NCBI GenBank assembly: GCA_002189035.1
Contig: CM007989.1
Coordinates: forward strand, 2,418,001 to 2,482,000
Length of the DNA stretch: 64,000 nucleotides
Reading direction: 5' to 3'
From: Utricularia gibba
Lineage: Eukaryota > Streptophyta > Magnoliopsida > Lamiales > Lentibulariaceae
Below, one piece after another: positions 1 to 12,356 of the stretch. The notes beneath the pieces are model-generated. The model did no database searches. It was not told where the DNA came from and saw nothing but the letters and a program-made list of their open reading frames with translations. Both the position numbers and the translations under genes were made by a program. Within the stretch, counting starts at the first letter, position 1; each line of letters starts with the position of its first letter.

Positions 1-1431
1 AATGGCATCTTCTTGAGTTTGTGTCGAAGATAACCTATCAATCTGCTTCTGCATTTGCTAGTTGGTTTCCACAACTGATTATGGGTGATCCAGGAATGAC
101 AGCATAATAACAGCCAGCAGGCCTGCAGCTCAATGCTACGTGGGTTTGGCCATTTGACCCAGCTTTCATCACCGATACCTCCCATGGAAATTCAGCATCC
201 TGGAGCCGTAAGATTACCAGAATAAAGGGCAATATTACTCCCCGAAGTTTTTTCTCCATATTCATAGCAGTTTAGCATGCAGTATCCAGGTATGATTTAC
301 GTTGACAAACTGTTTCTGAGTTGTTACTTCCCCTGCGATGTTAACATGTTGATCTAATTTATCCTGTCATCAGATTAGAAGTACTTGAATTGAACTTCAT
401 GCTTACTCATGATATTATAGGTTCAGTTTGTTGATTGTAAATCATAGATCCATCAAAATATCACATTTTCCATGTATTTTGATGAACTTCGATGAACATA
501 TCATATGAAAACTGACTTGCAGAACAACTATTAGTAGGTCAAGTACAACAACTACCTGATGCCTATGCAATCACTCCTCACGTGGAAGTCCCAACATTCG
601 ACATCATAACCTCACTCCTCAGTCTTCAAGTGCAACTGCCTTCCTTGTACTGTTTATCCCGCTTGGCAGCCCTATTTGTCTCAGATTTGAGGCTGAGGGG
701 CGTTTCTCTATCAGCATCTGCATATCTCTTATAGAACCTGCTCCTTGCAACTCGGAGGAGCTTCTGTCATTAAGGCGTGCCGTGCATTTTGCACCGAACC
801 AATCATCAGGATCACCTCGGCAACACCAAATGGGATCCTACATCATGTATTCCCGGATGTTACGTTCAGATTTTGAAAATCAATGTACTTGTGTCGTGGG
901 AGCAGCCATTCCTTCGCTTACCAGACCCTTTATCGACCCAAGTACAGAGGGCACTTATTACCAGTACCTGCGCAGCTAGAAGAAAGGAAAAGGAGATCAC
1001 CCTGAGGAATGTTGACACCTCTGAGGTGTAAGAACAATAGTTCTCAGTTCCATCAATTCACCTTGGGGATGTTCAAAATGTTGCAGAATTGACATGTACT
1101 GTAGATCAGAAGCATGAACTCACACCAGATCTTTTCTCTTTCTGCAATGAAAGCAGGGTCCAGGGATTCCAAATCCAACGCAAAAACACTCAACAGGGGA
1201 TTGGAGTTAAAGAAGTTAAAGTCTGCGTGAATCAGGATTGAGCATTTGGTTTTTTTAATAAACTGTATCCATCTACCATTGCTTACCGATCATCAAATAA
1301 TTTAGTCAAAATATTCAACTGGCAAGAGACTTTTTAAAAATTGATTCTAAATCCAAGACATTCTAAGCCTACAATGCTTCATACTACAGATTGGGAAAAC
1401 AGTATATCTTTTTTTATTATTATAAGCATAC
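1..1431. other. Gene-poor left end; no confident gene
   Basis: I recognise no gene here. Two stretches on the minus strand are open enough to mention. One runs from an ATG at 265 to a stop at 38 (75 residues, hydrophobic start, no family recognised). The other is an open stretch of about 65 codons from roughly 815 down to a TGA at 619-621, preceded by a possible acceptor, which could be a terminal exon of a gene. Neither has a conserved motif I can name. The last 200 bases are probably the 3' UTR of the PPR gene. Confidence 0.3.
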
Positions 1432-3456
1432 TTATGGTAGCTGAATCAAACTGTTTGCAGGAGCTTTTACAAGTCCAATGCCATCCATCAGGAGCCTGAC
1501 TTTCTCTGCATCATCAAACCTTCCAACTGCAGAATAAATATTTCCCAGAAGCACATAGTTTCCTGTATTTGTTGGTTCCAACTTAAACAGCTTCCTGGCT
1601 GCCAATTCGCCAAGCTCGAGGTTTTCATGTACCACACAGGAGCCAAGCAGTGCACCCCAAACAGCAGGGCAAGAATCATAAGGCATGTTCTTGATCACCG
1701 TGTATGCCTCATCGAGCCGATTAGCGCGTCCAAGGAGATCAACGATGCAGGTATAGTGTTCACTTTGTAGACATTTTTTATGATTCTTCTGCATGAAGTT
1801 AAACAAGTCAAATCCCTCGTCCACTAGACCTGCATGCCCACAAGCATGCAGTACGGAAGTAAGGGTTACTTCATTTGGTTTAACTCCGGACTGAACCATC
1901 TCCTTGAAAAGAGACATAGCAACCTCGCCATGGCCATGCTTCCCATAACCAGCGATTATCACACTCCATGATACAATGTCTCTGTACCTCCCTGAGAGTG
2001 TATCAAACAGCTTGTGAGCATACGGCATATTTCCACTTTTTGAATATATATCCATCAAACCAGTAATGATATCAGGTTTCCTGATAAATCCTGATCTGAT
2101 CACATAACAATGGATATTCATAGCATGATGCAGATCTGCCATAATGGCATATGCAGGAAGTAGGCTTTTCCAAGTTGCGTCGTTGAGTTTCACTCCCATA
2201 AGAAGCATTTGCTTGAACAATTCTACTGCTTCTGTGACCAAATTATTTACCAGGCACCCCGAAAGAACTGCATTCCAGGGCACTGTCCTCTTCCGGCAAG
2301 TCTTTGAGAACAACCTAAAGCTTAAATGAACAGAGTTGCATTTGGCGTAGAGGTCAATTAAAGAGGTTTCAACGTTAACATCACACTCGATGAAATGGCG
2401 AATAGCCCAGCTGTGCAAGCATTTCCCAAGCCTCAAATTGTATGAATTACCACACACTGTTAAAAGCAAAGCCAGCGTAATCTCATTAGGCTTCACGCCC
2501 TTGGAAATCATCAATCTGCACAGTTCAAACGCACCTCCAGCATCTGCACTTAAAACATAGCCATTAATCATGGAAGTCCAGGAGACCACATCCTTCTCCA
2601 TCATACCATCAAAAACACAACGAGCTTTGTCCATTCTTCCACATTTCAAATACATATCGATTAAAGCGTTTTCAACAGCGAGGCTTCTTACAGCAATGTT
2701 CTCCTCAACTATTTTCTGTACTTCATTACCTGATTTCAAGTCCTTCAAATACCCACAAGCAGGTAAAATGGAGAGAACTGTCGCCGAGTCAATCCCCACC
2801 CCACTTCCCACCATTCTCCTAAATATCCTCAAAGCATCTGCAGCGCTCCCATTCCTGAAGTTTCCACTAATCATTGTATTCCATGAGACAACGGTTTTCT
2901 CCTCCATACCAGAAAAAACTGCTTCAGCACCTCGTCTGTCGCCACAATTCATGTACATTGCAAGCAACGAGTTCCCTAAAAAACAATTCATTCCAACCCC
3001 ACTCCTAACAATTAGTCCATGAACCATCATTCCTAAATCAAGTAAACCCAACTCTCCACATGCTCGAACAACAAACGGATATGTGTAGTGATCTGCCACA
3101 CAGGAACCCGACTCATGCATTTCCTCAAACAGTTCCAGCGCCATCCTAGGGAACCCATTTGAGGCATACATTTGTATCATCCCATTATACGCCACTACCG
3201 TTCGTTTAGGCAATTCATCGAACACCCTGCAAGCGTCCAGAACTTGGCCGCACAGAGCGTAAGCAGACGTCAATAAAGACAGGAAATGATTCGAGAGAAG
3301 TTCGGAGGTAATGCAACGCGCGTGAAGCTTCTTGGTCGTCCCAAGGGACTTGGTCGTGGTGGCGCAACGAAACAGCAGCGACTCGCACTGCGAAGCGGCA
3401 GTTGAGAAGAGGTGATTCAGCGCGCGAGACAACGGTAACGGCGAACATTGGCCCAT
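1432..3456 (-). CDS. PLS-class pentatricopeptide repeat protein, E subgroup
   Basis: A single uninterrupted exon encodes 674 residues. PPR proteins bind organellar RNA one base per repeat, and PLS-class members usually specify C-to-U editing sites or other processing in plastids or mitochondria. The chain is almost entirely tandem repeats of about 31-36 residues with typical marks (N-LIDMY-KCG, A--VFD-M--KD-VSW, LFKEM---GVKPNEVT). It ends in the E region (YTCIVDLLGR then GNYVLLGNIYS) and has no DYW deaminase domain. The first 25 residues are poor in acidic residues and fit an organellar targeting peptide. Length and layout resemble Arabidopsis At5g39350 (PCMP-E16); that orthology is from memory. 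The ATG at 3454-3456 is the first in frame. A 150-codon antisense ORF inside it is a shadow. Confidence 0.92.
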   Translation of the reverse strand: MGQCSPLPLSRALNHLFSTAASQCESLLFRCATTTKSLGTTKKLHARCITSELLSNHFLSLLTSAYALCGQVLDACRVFDELPKRTVVAYNGMIQMYASNGFPRMALELFEEMHESGSCVADHYTYPFVVRACGELGLLDLGMMVHGLIVRSGVGMNCFLGNSLLAMYMNCGDRRGAEAVFSGMEEKTVVSWNTMISGNFRNGSAADALRIFRRMVGSGVGIDSATVLSILPACGYLKDLKSGNEVQKIVEENIAVRSLAVENALIDMYLKCGRMDKARCVFDGMMEKDVVSWTSMINGYVLSADAGGAFELCRLMISKGVKPNEITLALLLTVCGNSYNLRLGKCLHSWAIRHFIECDVNVETSLIDLYAKCNSVHLSFRLFSKTCRKRTVPWNAVLSGCLVNNLVTEAVELFKQMLLMGVKLNDATWKSLLPAYAIMADLHHAMNIHCYVIRSGFIRKPDIITGLMDIYSKSGNMPYAHKLFDTLSGRYRDIVSWSVIIAGYGKHGHGEVAMSLFKEMVQSGVKPNEVTLTSVLHACGHAGLVDEGFDLFNFMQKNHKKCLQSEHYTCIVDLLGRANRLDEAYTVIKNMPYDSCPAVWGALLGSCVVHENLELGELAARKLFKLEPTNTGNYVLLGNIYSAVGRFDDAEKVRLLMDGIGLVKAPANSLIQLP

Positions 3457-5081
3457 TCATCCCTCACCGGAACTCTTTGCCAAAGCCTCGACTCTCGCCA
3501 GAGGCACCGGCGACAACCTTCAACAGACCGGGGCCGCCGGAGCGTGAAGCCCATACACATTCCATTAGCCGTTTTGTTATTTTAAAAGTGGCCCCAGGCC
3601 CATATGTCTCTTTATCTGGGCCCATAACATTATGGGCGTCCGTACGTTTCCGCTACATGGCCCAGGATCATTTATCCCATTTCTTATGATAAATAGAAAG
3701 TATTTACACATTGACCCCATTAGTTTAATAAAATTAAAATTCATTCATTTTCTTTATGAATTTTTCCCATGTCCCACAGTACACAAATTTAGTTGTGTTT
3801 ATGCATGACGTGATTGGAACCCCTGACCTAATTAATTAAAATAATGACAAATTAAATATTCTACTTTCTAATTTAGCAATAGATTTTCCTTATTTAACCT
3901 ATGACAGCGTATTTAAAACAGCGTTGACTTTTGAACATGCAGCTAGAACTAGAATGTGATTACGTAAGGGATACCATTTCCTTTCAAAATTAATACCAAT
4001 TTAATTTTAATGAATACCCACTTGATACTATTGAATTTTTTTCCACCAATAATCCGTAAAAATGCATTTTTTACAAAAAAAAAATACCAATTACATGTTC
4101 CGAAGAAATTCTATTAATGATTGGGACGTCGTATTAATCCATCCGACAAATGGATCAAGTTTAGGATATTGTCCAAACCGAACTCAACTCATAATCTATC
4201 TAGTTTTGAATTCGATTTAATTCATTATTAAGGGCATGTTATGTTTTTATAATTTTTTGAATTTGTTCTGTTTAATTTTTGAAAATTTTAATTTTTAAAC
4301 GCTCTATAATAAAACCATCAATTTAGATTCTGTAATTAATTTTAAAAATTATTGAACTTATTTAATCTATGTTTCAATGATTAAATAAAAGATTATTAAT
4401 AAAATTTATATTATTTTTTATCTATTATAAAAATATATTTATATTAAACTTAACAATATTTATTTTATAATCTTAAAATTGATTTTATTGTGCACATCTT
4501 CAAATTACATAACATGTCCTAAATCAAATCTAAAAATTTATGAATTCAAGTTGAATCGAATCTAACAAACACTTAGGATAGAGTTTGTTTATGATGATAA
4601 GATGCTTGTTTTTATTTTAATGTGCTTTATTGGGGAGTATTATTAAGGAAAAAGAAAACAAAAACTGTATTAGATATAGTTTTGGGGTAAAAATGATATC
4701 TTGATTTTGGTAATGTTGGAAGAGTTAATTGACCTATGCAGCTCGGCAAGGAGGGAAAATAAAGCAATTAAATGAAGAAATCTCAAGGTTCCATTGAGTG
4801 ATTCAGAATGCTGAATAGCAGTAAATGGCGCTGCTACTAGGAGCTTCAGAAAGTCAACAACGGAGGTCTGTAGATTGCTGTGGAACTGTGTTGCCAGTGG
4901 GGATCAGCAAGCTTCGTTTTCGATCAAGTTTAAGAGACCGAAGTTTTGAATGATTTCTTTTCACCACACGGTTCTTTTTATGATGCAATTGCGATTGACG
5001 TCAAAAGTATCGACTTGCTTTTTGATGGGACCTTCTTTTGGATTTCAAAGCTGCAATCTTTGATCCTTATCTGCGAAGAGT
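3457..5081. other. Divergent intergenic region between the PPR and CDPK genes
   Basis: This 1.6-kb spacer separates two divergently transcribed genes and is strongly AT-rich. It contains a Tourist-like MITE, annotated separately. The last 200-250 bases before 5082 probably hold the kinase promoter and 5' leader; an upstream ATG at 4946-4948 starts a 67-codon frame that overlaps the kinase start out of frame. No other gene is supported. Confidence 0.6.
4232..4519. mobile_element. Tourist-like (PIF/Harbinger) MITE, 288 bp
   Basis: The element begins GGGCATGTTATGT at 4232 and ends ACATAACATGTCC at 4519, terminal inverted repeats that match at 12 of 13 positions. It is flanked by the direct repeat TAA at 4229-4231 and 4520-4522, the three-base target duplication expected for PIF/Harbinger-type insertions. 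The interior is AT-rich and has no coding capacity, as in MITEs. A diverged relative appears to lie at about 47650-47985. Family assignment rests on the TIR and target site only. Confidence 0.75.
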
Positions 5082-7301
<2,220 letters not shown>

Positions 7302-8014
7302 AGATGAATGTTCTAGAGGATGATCCAGCAAGGTATGTGTTGAGAAGAAGCCTGTATTTTGTAGATGAGTCCTGGAGAAATGCATCCTGCAAAAACGAAA
7401 CATGCACCATGCAAACTATGGCCCACAATGGTGTGTGGCGGACTGACGGGTTTCTAGAATAAATTCTACTACAATTAAATTATAAATTAATTTTGGATTT
7501 AGTCCAAAAATTTCTATTTAAATTTTAGAAATATTAGCTCATGATATTTTGAAATTTAAAATTCATAACATTGGTTCAATAAATACAAAAAAAACATATA
7601 TTGAAAGTGGGAATAAACCCAAAATTAAAAACCATGTCATAAATATTAATTTGATATACCCAAATATTGTAATGTTTATTTTTAATATTATAAATGTTTT
7701 ATAAAATTAAAAATAAATTATATGTTATTTAATAAATAACTACATAGTTTAGTCAAATTTCAATTGTATACTTCCTACTATATAGAGACATAATAAGATT
7801 TTGAATATATTAAAATCTATTTAACGCACAAAAAATATAGAAATATCGTGGAGCCAATATCTCGGCCGAGAGCCCGCCAGTTTCCTCTTTTTTCCCGCCT
7901 TGGTTCCCCGTTTTAAAACCCTAATCACCGACCGCTCTTACTCCAGTCCAGATTCAGTCTTCTCCTGGTCACTAGGGTTCCCCGTTTGTGTCTTCCGTTG
8001 CTTTATTCTTTACC
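7302..8014. other. AT-rich spacer with downstream promoter
   Basis: The region covers the kinase 3' UTR, about 400 bases of AT-rich sequence, and from about 7860 a GC-richer leader for the small gene at 8015. No other gene is evident. Confidence 0.5.
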
Positions 8015-8332
8015 ATGAAATCGAGATCTGGGAGCAGCAGGTACTCTAGATCCAGATCCTTCTCCGCGAACGCTGCGTTCTACACGTACCTGAAGCCTGG
8101 GGATCTAGCCCGGCTCAGGGACTCCAAAATCACCGCTAGATCTAGACAAACAGCTGCGCAAGCCGCTCTTGTTTTGATTCAGCTTAATCAGACTTCAGAT
8201 TCGGCGCCGAATTCCCCTGATTTGGCCATGGATGGAGTCCTCTGTTTCAGATCAAGATCCGCCGCGAAGTTTCCTGTATGTATCCAGCGGAAGAAGCTTG
8301 TCGCTGTGGCACCCTTTTTCTCGCAGAGTTAG
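8015..8332 (+). CDS. Small Ser/Arg-rich plant protein of unknown function
   Basis: A single exon encodes 105 residues beginning MKSRSGSSRYSRSRSFS. The N terminus is rich in Ser and Arg, followed by a segment AAFYTYLKPGDLARLRDSKI that reads like a conserved plant-specific block, then a helical Ala/Gln-rich stretch and a basic tail. I believe related short proteins exist in other angiosperms, but I cannot name a characterised family. There is no signal peptide or membrane segment. The ATG at 8015 is preferred because the frame upstream has no other ATG; the leader contains the typical AAACCCTA and CTAGGGTT boxes of plant housekeeping promoters. Coding status is supported by GC and codon composition against the AT-rich surroundings. 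Confidence 0.65.
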   Translation: MKSRSGSSRYSRSRSFSANAAFYTYLKPGDLARLRDSKITARSRQTAAQAALVLIQLNQTSDSAPNSPDLAMDGVLCFRSRSAAKFPVCIQRKKLVAVAPFFSQS

Positions 8333-9353
8333 TTGCCGTAGAAGAAAAATTGTTTTATTGAATCGAGAATAAACATGCGTTCAGCAGTTCATTGATGATG
8401 CTGATCTTCCTCTTCGTTTACCGTTAGCTCTACTCTTCAGTTCGTTCTTTCTCTCTTTTGTAATTTTAACCGCTCGAAGAATTCATGGGGAGGTTTTGAC
8501 AAATCAATAAATGTTTCGTTCTTTCACTCTCTTATCTATATACGATCTGCTACGGTTCATCTTGAAATTGAACAGCATACATTGACCGCAGTCGATTGAA
8601 TTATCCTAATCCACGGCCGCCTGTTAACGGCCCGGCGCGTGGTGACGGTTTTTGTCGAAGGTCGAAGTCGTTACCTAGGGGTTGACGATTGCTGCCGGGC
8701 AGGAGTTGGCGCGCGGCGATGGGCGCTGTTGATGGGAGCGCCAGGAGAAAGGCGGTGAATGAATGTAAGTACAATCGGAAGGCCTGAATTTTGGAGTCGA
8801 TGATCCCAATGATTCTATAACAATGAGCCTAAAAAAAAAACCAACAAATTTTGGCGAATGTGTTTTGAGTTTAAATTTAATGGTAAAAATCAATTTATTT
8901 TGAGTGTAGACCTACATGGACATATTTTCTCTTGGATTAATAAATTACAGAATTAAATAATGTATTTGGATTTCAGATAACTATTTACAAATTTTGATTA
9001 TTTAAATGCAAAACTCAACTTTTTTAAAGAGTCAATACGGGTTGACCGTCAATAACCCGTTTTTCGCATTTTTTGTTTTTTATTTATGTGAATCAAATGT
9101 GCCTCATCCAACGATTTTCTTCGGGATAGGTGATCCCATGCTATTTCATTTTCCTTGTTTTCAACGATTCCGCTGCTGCTGCTGCGTATGCGACACTTTT
9201 TTTCCCAAACATTTCCGTATCTGAAATTGGATTTTCGAGATGCATCGGTAATTAGCTGTGTTTGCTGTTTTTTTTGTTCAAAACCCAGTTCCAAAAATGG
9301 ATTATTTCAGTATTCGGTGCCAAAATTTGCTTCCTTGCGTCTCCTCAGATAAA
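8333..9353. other. Intergenic region and ADT leader
   Basis: The first 150 bases are the likely 3' UTR of the small gene. A short GC-rich patch lies near 8600-8770 without a recognisable product. From 8880 on the sequence is AT-rich and then grades into the 5' leader of the arogenate dehydratase gene. No gene is supported. Confidence 0.45.
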
Positions 9354-11407
9354 ATGGCTGTAAAGGCTGCTCCAGTTTTGGCTTATGGTGGAAGTGGGAG
9401 AGGGATTAAGTCATGCCCTGAATTTTCAGTTCCCGGGTTAATCTATTGCCGATCAAGTTTCTTAAAATTGAGAAATGAGGTGGTAGAATGGAGGTGTGTG
9501 TCTCACAATGCAAACTCCGAATTGAAAGATTTGCAAACCTCCGCGCCTGCTGCTGCTTCCGAGGAGAAGCCGCAGAATGCTTTAGCTGGGACTTTTCGTA
9601 GGGACTTGAATGCTCTCCCAAGTAAGCATCTTTATTATTATGTTGAACCTCCAAGCCGGGTGCCATTCTTTGTTCATGTAGGGAATGATGCTAAGTTAAC
9701 TCTAATCAAATGCAGAACCTTTAACTGCCTCTGATCTTTCCCTTCTTTGAATAATGACAAAAATGCTCGTATCGCATATAAGGTACTTGACATATCCTTC
9801 CACGAAAGTTGGAGACCTTCTTGTGCCAAATACTCATGTTTCACATTTTACAGGGGAATCCAGGAGCATATAGCGAGGATGCTGCTCTGAAAGCATTCCC
9901 AGGGTGCCAGACTGTACCATGTGACCAGTTTGAGTCTACGTTCAAGGTTTTGTTGGTCTCCAAAATGTGGTTGCATTCTTCTCCAGTTTCTTCTTTTTCT
10001 AACTCTGAACTTTATAGGCGGTTGAGTTGTGGCTGGTGGAAAAAGCTGTACTTCCTATCGAGAATTCGGTGGGTGGGAGCATCCACAGAAACTATGACTT
10101 GCTTCTTCGTCATAGACTGCATATCGTAGGGGAAGTAAAATTGAAAATCAATCACTGCCTACTTGGATTGCCTGGAGTTCGAACCAACGAGCTTAAACGT
10201 GTTCTGAGTCATCCAATGGTGATCATTCTTACTAGAACTCATGTTTTCCTGTTGTGTTTTACAAGTCCTGTATAGTAAGCTTAATTTAGATCAACTGCTT
10301 TGTGTAGTTCGAGTTGTATGATCTTATAAGAGGATAGAAAGTTGGAACGTCGAAAGCCGGGTTCTTTAGAACATCTGCATTCTATGCATAGTTGTTCAAT
10401 TTCATGTAGTCTACATATCACAACTCTCTTCTGCCAGGCACTTGATCAGTGTGGGATTGCTCTGATGAAACTTGACGTCGTCAGACTCAATGTGGAAGAT
10501 ACTGCCGGTGCTGCACAGGTAATGTGTTGAAAACCTTGAATCTCTTTGTGTTTCCAGCTCACATAATCTCCTAGGGCAGAGAGTTGCAACAGGAAATGCA
10601 AGAGAAAATGGATGCATAGCAAGTGCTCGTGCTGCTCAACTCTATGGCCTTGATGTTCTTGATGAAGGAATACAGGTTAGCCGAGCCTCTTACCCCTCTA
10701 TCCCTCATCAATCATCTTGGGCGCACGCTTCTTCGTTTGATGATGAACTTATCAGGATGATCCAGGCAACATTACCAGGTTTCTGATACTTGCAAGAGAA
10801 CCAGTGATCCCTGGAACAGACAGACCTTACAAGGTACTGGGTGATCTTCGTTTGATGATGAACTTATCGCATGCAAATGATCATCCTTTGTTCCAGACAA
10901 GCATTGTCTTCAGTCTGGAAGAGGGGCCTGGAGTCCTGTTCAAGGCATTGGCAGTTTTCGCAGTGAGAGACATCAACTTGCTGAAGGTAAACAAACCAAT
11001 ACCAGAACTCATTTTCCTTTCCTTTTTGCTGTTCACATAACGAAGCTGCAGATCGAAAGCCGGCCCTTGAAAATGCGCCCTCTGCGGGTTGTCGATGATA
11101 AAAACCGGGGAAGCGCAACGTAACTGCCATCCCTCTAGCTCTCTCCTTTCCCTTTCTCGGAAAAAAAAACAGAGGCGTTGATGAGATGGCTCTTGCGCAG
11201 ATACTTTGACTACCTTTTCTTCATCGATTTTGAGGCTTCGATGGCGAATCCCTTCGCGCAATCCGCCCTCGGACATCTCCAGGTGAATGAAAGCTTCGTC
11301 ATCTTCACATCTTTCACTGGCACAGCCGATAACCTCTCGTTGATCCACAGGAATTCGCCAGGTTCCTTCGTGTTCTGGGCTCCTATCCAATGGATACTTC
11401 TGCCTAA
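9354..11407 (+). CDS. ADT1: Arogenate/prephenate dehydratase, plastidic (apparent one-base frameshift in exon 2)
   Basis: The enzyme converts arogenate (and prephenate) to phenylalanine (phenylpyruvate) in plastids. Exons are 9354-9621, 9716-9782, 9854-9946, 10018-10218, 10438-10518, 10580-10675, 10756-10833, 10897-10986, 11052-11119, 11201-11282 and 11351-11407. The product would be about 393 residues: transit peptide, dehydratase domain ([26 protein letters not shown], catalytic NITRF) and a C-terminal ACT regulatory domain with GPGVLF and the ESRP phenylalanine-binding motif. Resemblance is closest to Arabidopsis ADT1. Exon 2 enters in the frame reading [10 protein letters not shown] and meets TGA at 9748-9750; the correct continuation (NARIAYK) lies one frame over. 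A single missing T near 9746-9748 restores the whole gene. All other exons are intact. An in-frame ATG at 9297 would add 19 residues. Confidence 0.88.
10730..10868 (+). repeat. 24-bp direct repeat in adjacent ADT introns
   Basis: A 24-base sequence at 10730-10753 recurs exactly at 10845-10868, 115 bases apart. The first copy lies at the 3' end of the sixth intron, ending just before its AG acceptor; the second sits in the next intron, 28 bases before the acceptor of exon 8. Exon 7 lies between them. The copies could be a short segmental duplication. Confidence 0.8.
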
Positions 11408-12356
11408 GATGTATTTATTCCAATGGTGTATTCTTCATTATTCTAAAAAGATTTTTGCATTATATTCAAGATTTTTAATTTAAAAAAATTAAAAAGAAAA
11501 TAAGTCCCCAAATAACTATTTACATAATTTTTTATTATTAAATACGAATTATTCTTATTTTAAAAAAATCATTTTTTATTTTTTTAAACTATAGAATATT
11601 AATTTTTTCTTTTTCAAAATTCTTCTTAAAAAGTGATTTTGAAAAATTATACCAAATAAAGTCGACCATTTGTAAAAGGGGCATAGAATTGTTCTTGTGA
11701 TATTCATTTTGGATTAGGTATATTCATTTTTTCTGATAAGTATTCTGCATCTAATTCCATAAAGATTTATTCTTATGATATTTATGATAATCATTTTTAT
11801 CTCTATTTATTTATTTATATTTATGATATAATCAGCCTACTTTACGAAATGTCTCATCCGTCATTTGCACAATAATTGTATCATTTAAAAAATGATTATT
11901 TATCATTCCAATTATTCATATTAATGACAGTTGCAAAGCAAGTACGGAACGCTAATATGGAAATTACACTCTTGACCAGTCTCAAATAGTTAATGACAAC
12001 ACTGTAAAATTTTCTGGCTTACGGTGAGAGAGGCTATTTTGGGAAACGGAGTTTTGGAAATGACCATGGCAATGGCAGCTGCCATCCGCCTGCGCCTCGC
12101 AAAGGTTTGCAATGGTTCATTAAAGGAGTAAGAAAGGAAGAGGAAGGAATAAAGTTTGCGCCTTTTCGTGAAGGGGGTAACAAATAAGTTGCATGAATTC
12201 TAGGGAATAAAACAAGGAGAATATTGGTATATTCTGTTGTGCTGTTAGCACGTCCACAATATATGTTGTGGACGGGCGCGGATCGATCGGATTAGGGGAA
12301 GAAGATACGAGTGAAGAGGGTGAAGAATACAGCTGAAGTTCACAGGGGAGAAGAGA
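11408..12356. other. Intergenic, AT-rich
   Basis: This spacer holds the ADT 3' UTR, then AT-rich sequence to about 12000. A mixed-composition stretch of about 300 bases before 12357 is the probable promoter and leader of the phosphatase gene. I see no gene or clear repeat boundary. Confidence 0.5.

Noticed and set aside
2570-3022. 150-codon plus-strand ORF
   Set aside because: Lies wholly antisense to the PPR gene and has no domain; a shadow of the repeat codons.
11172-11200. Earlier acceptor for ADT exon 10 at 11172
   Set aside because: It puts exon 10 in a frame with an immediate stop; the acceptor at 11200 keeps the ACT domain intact.
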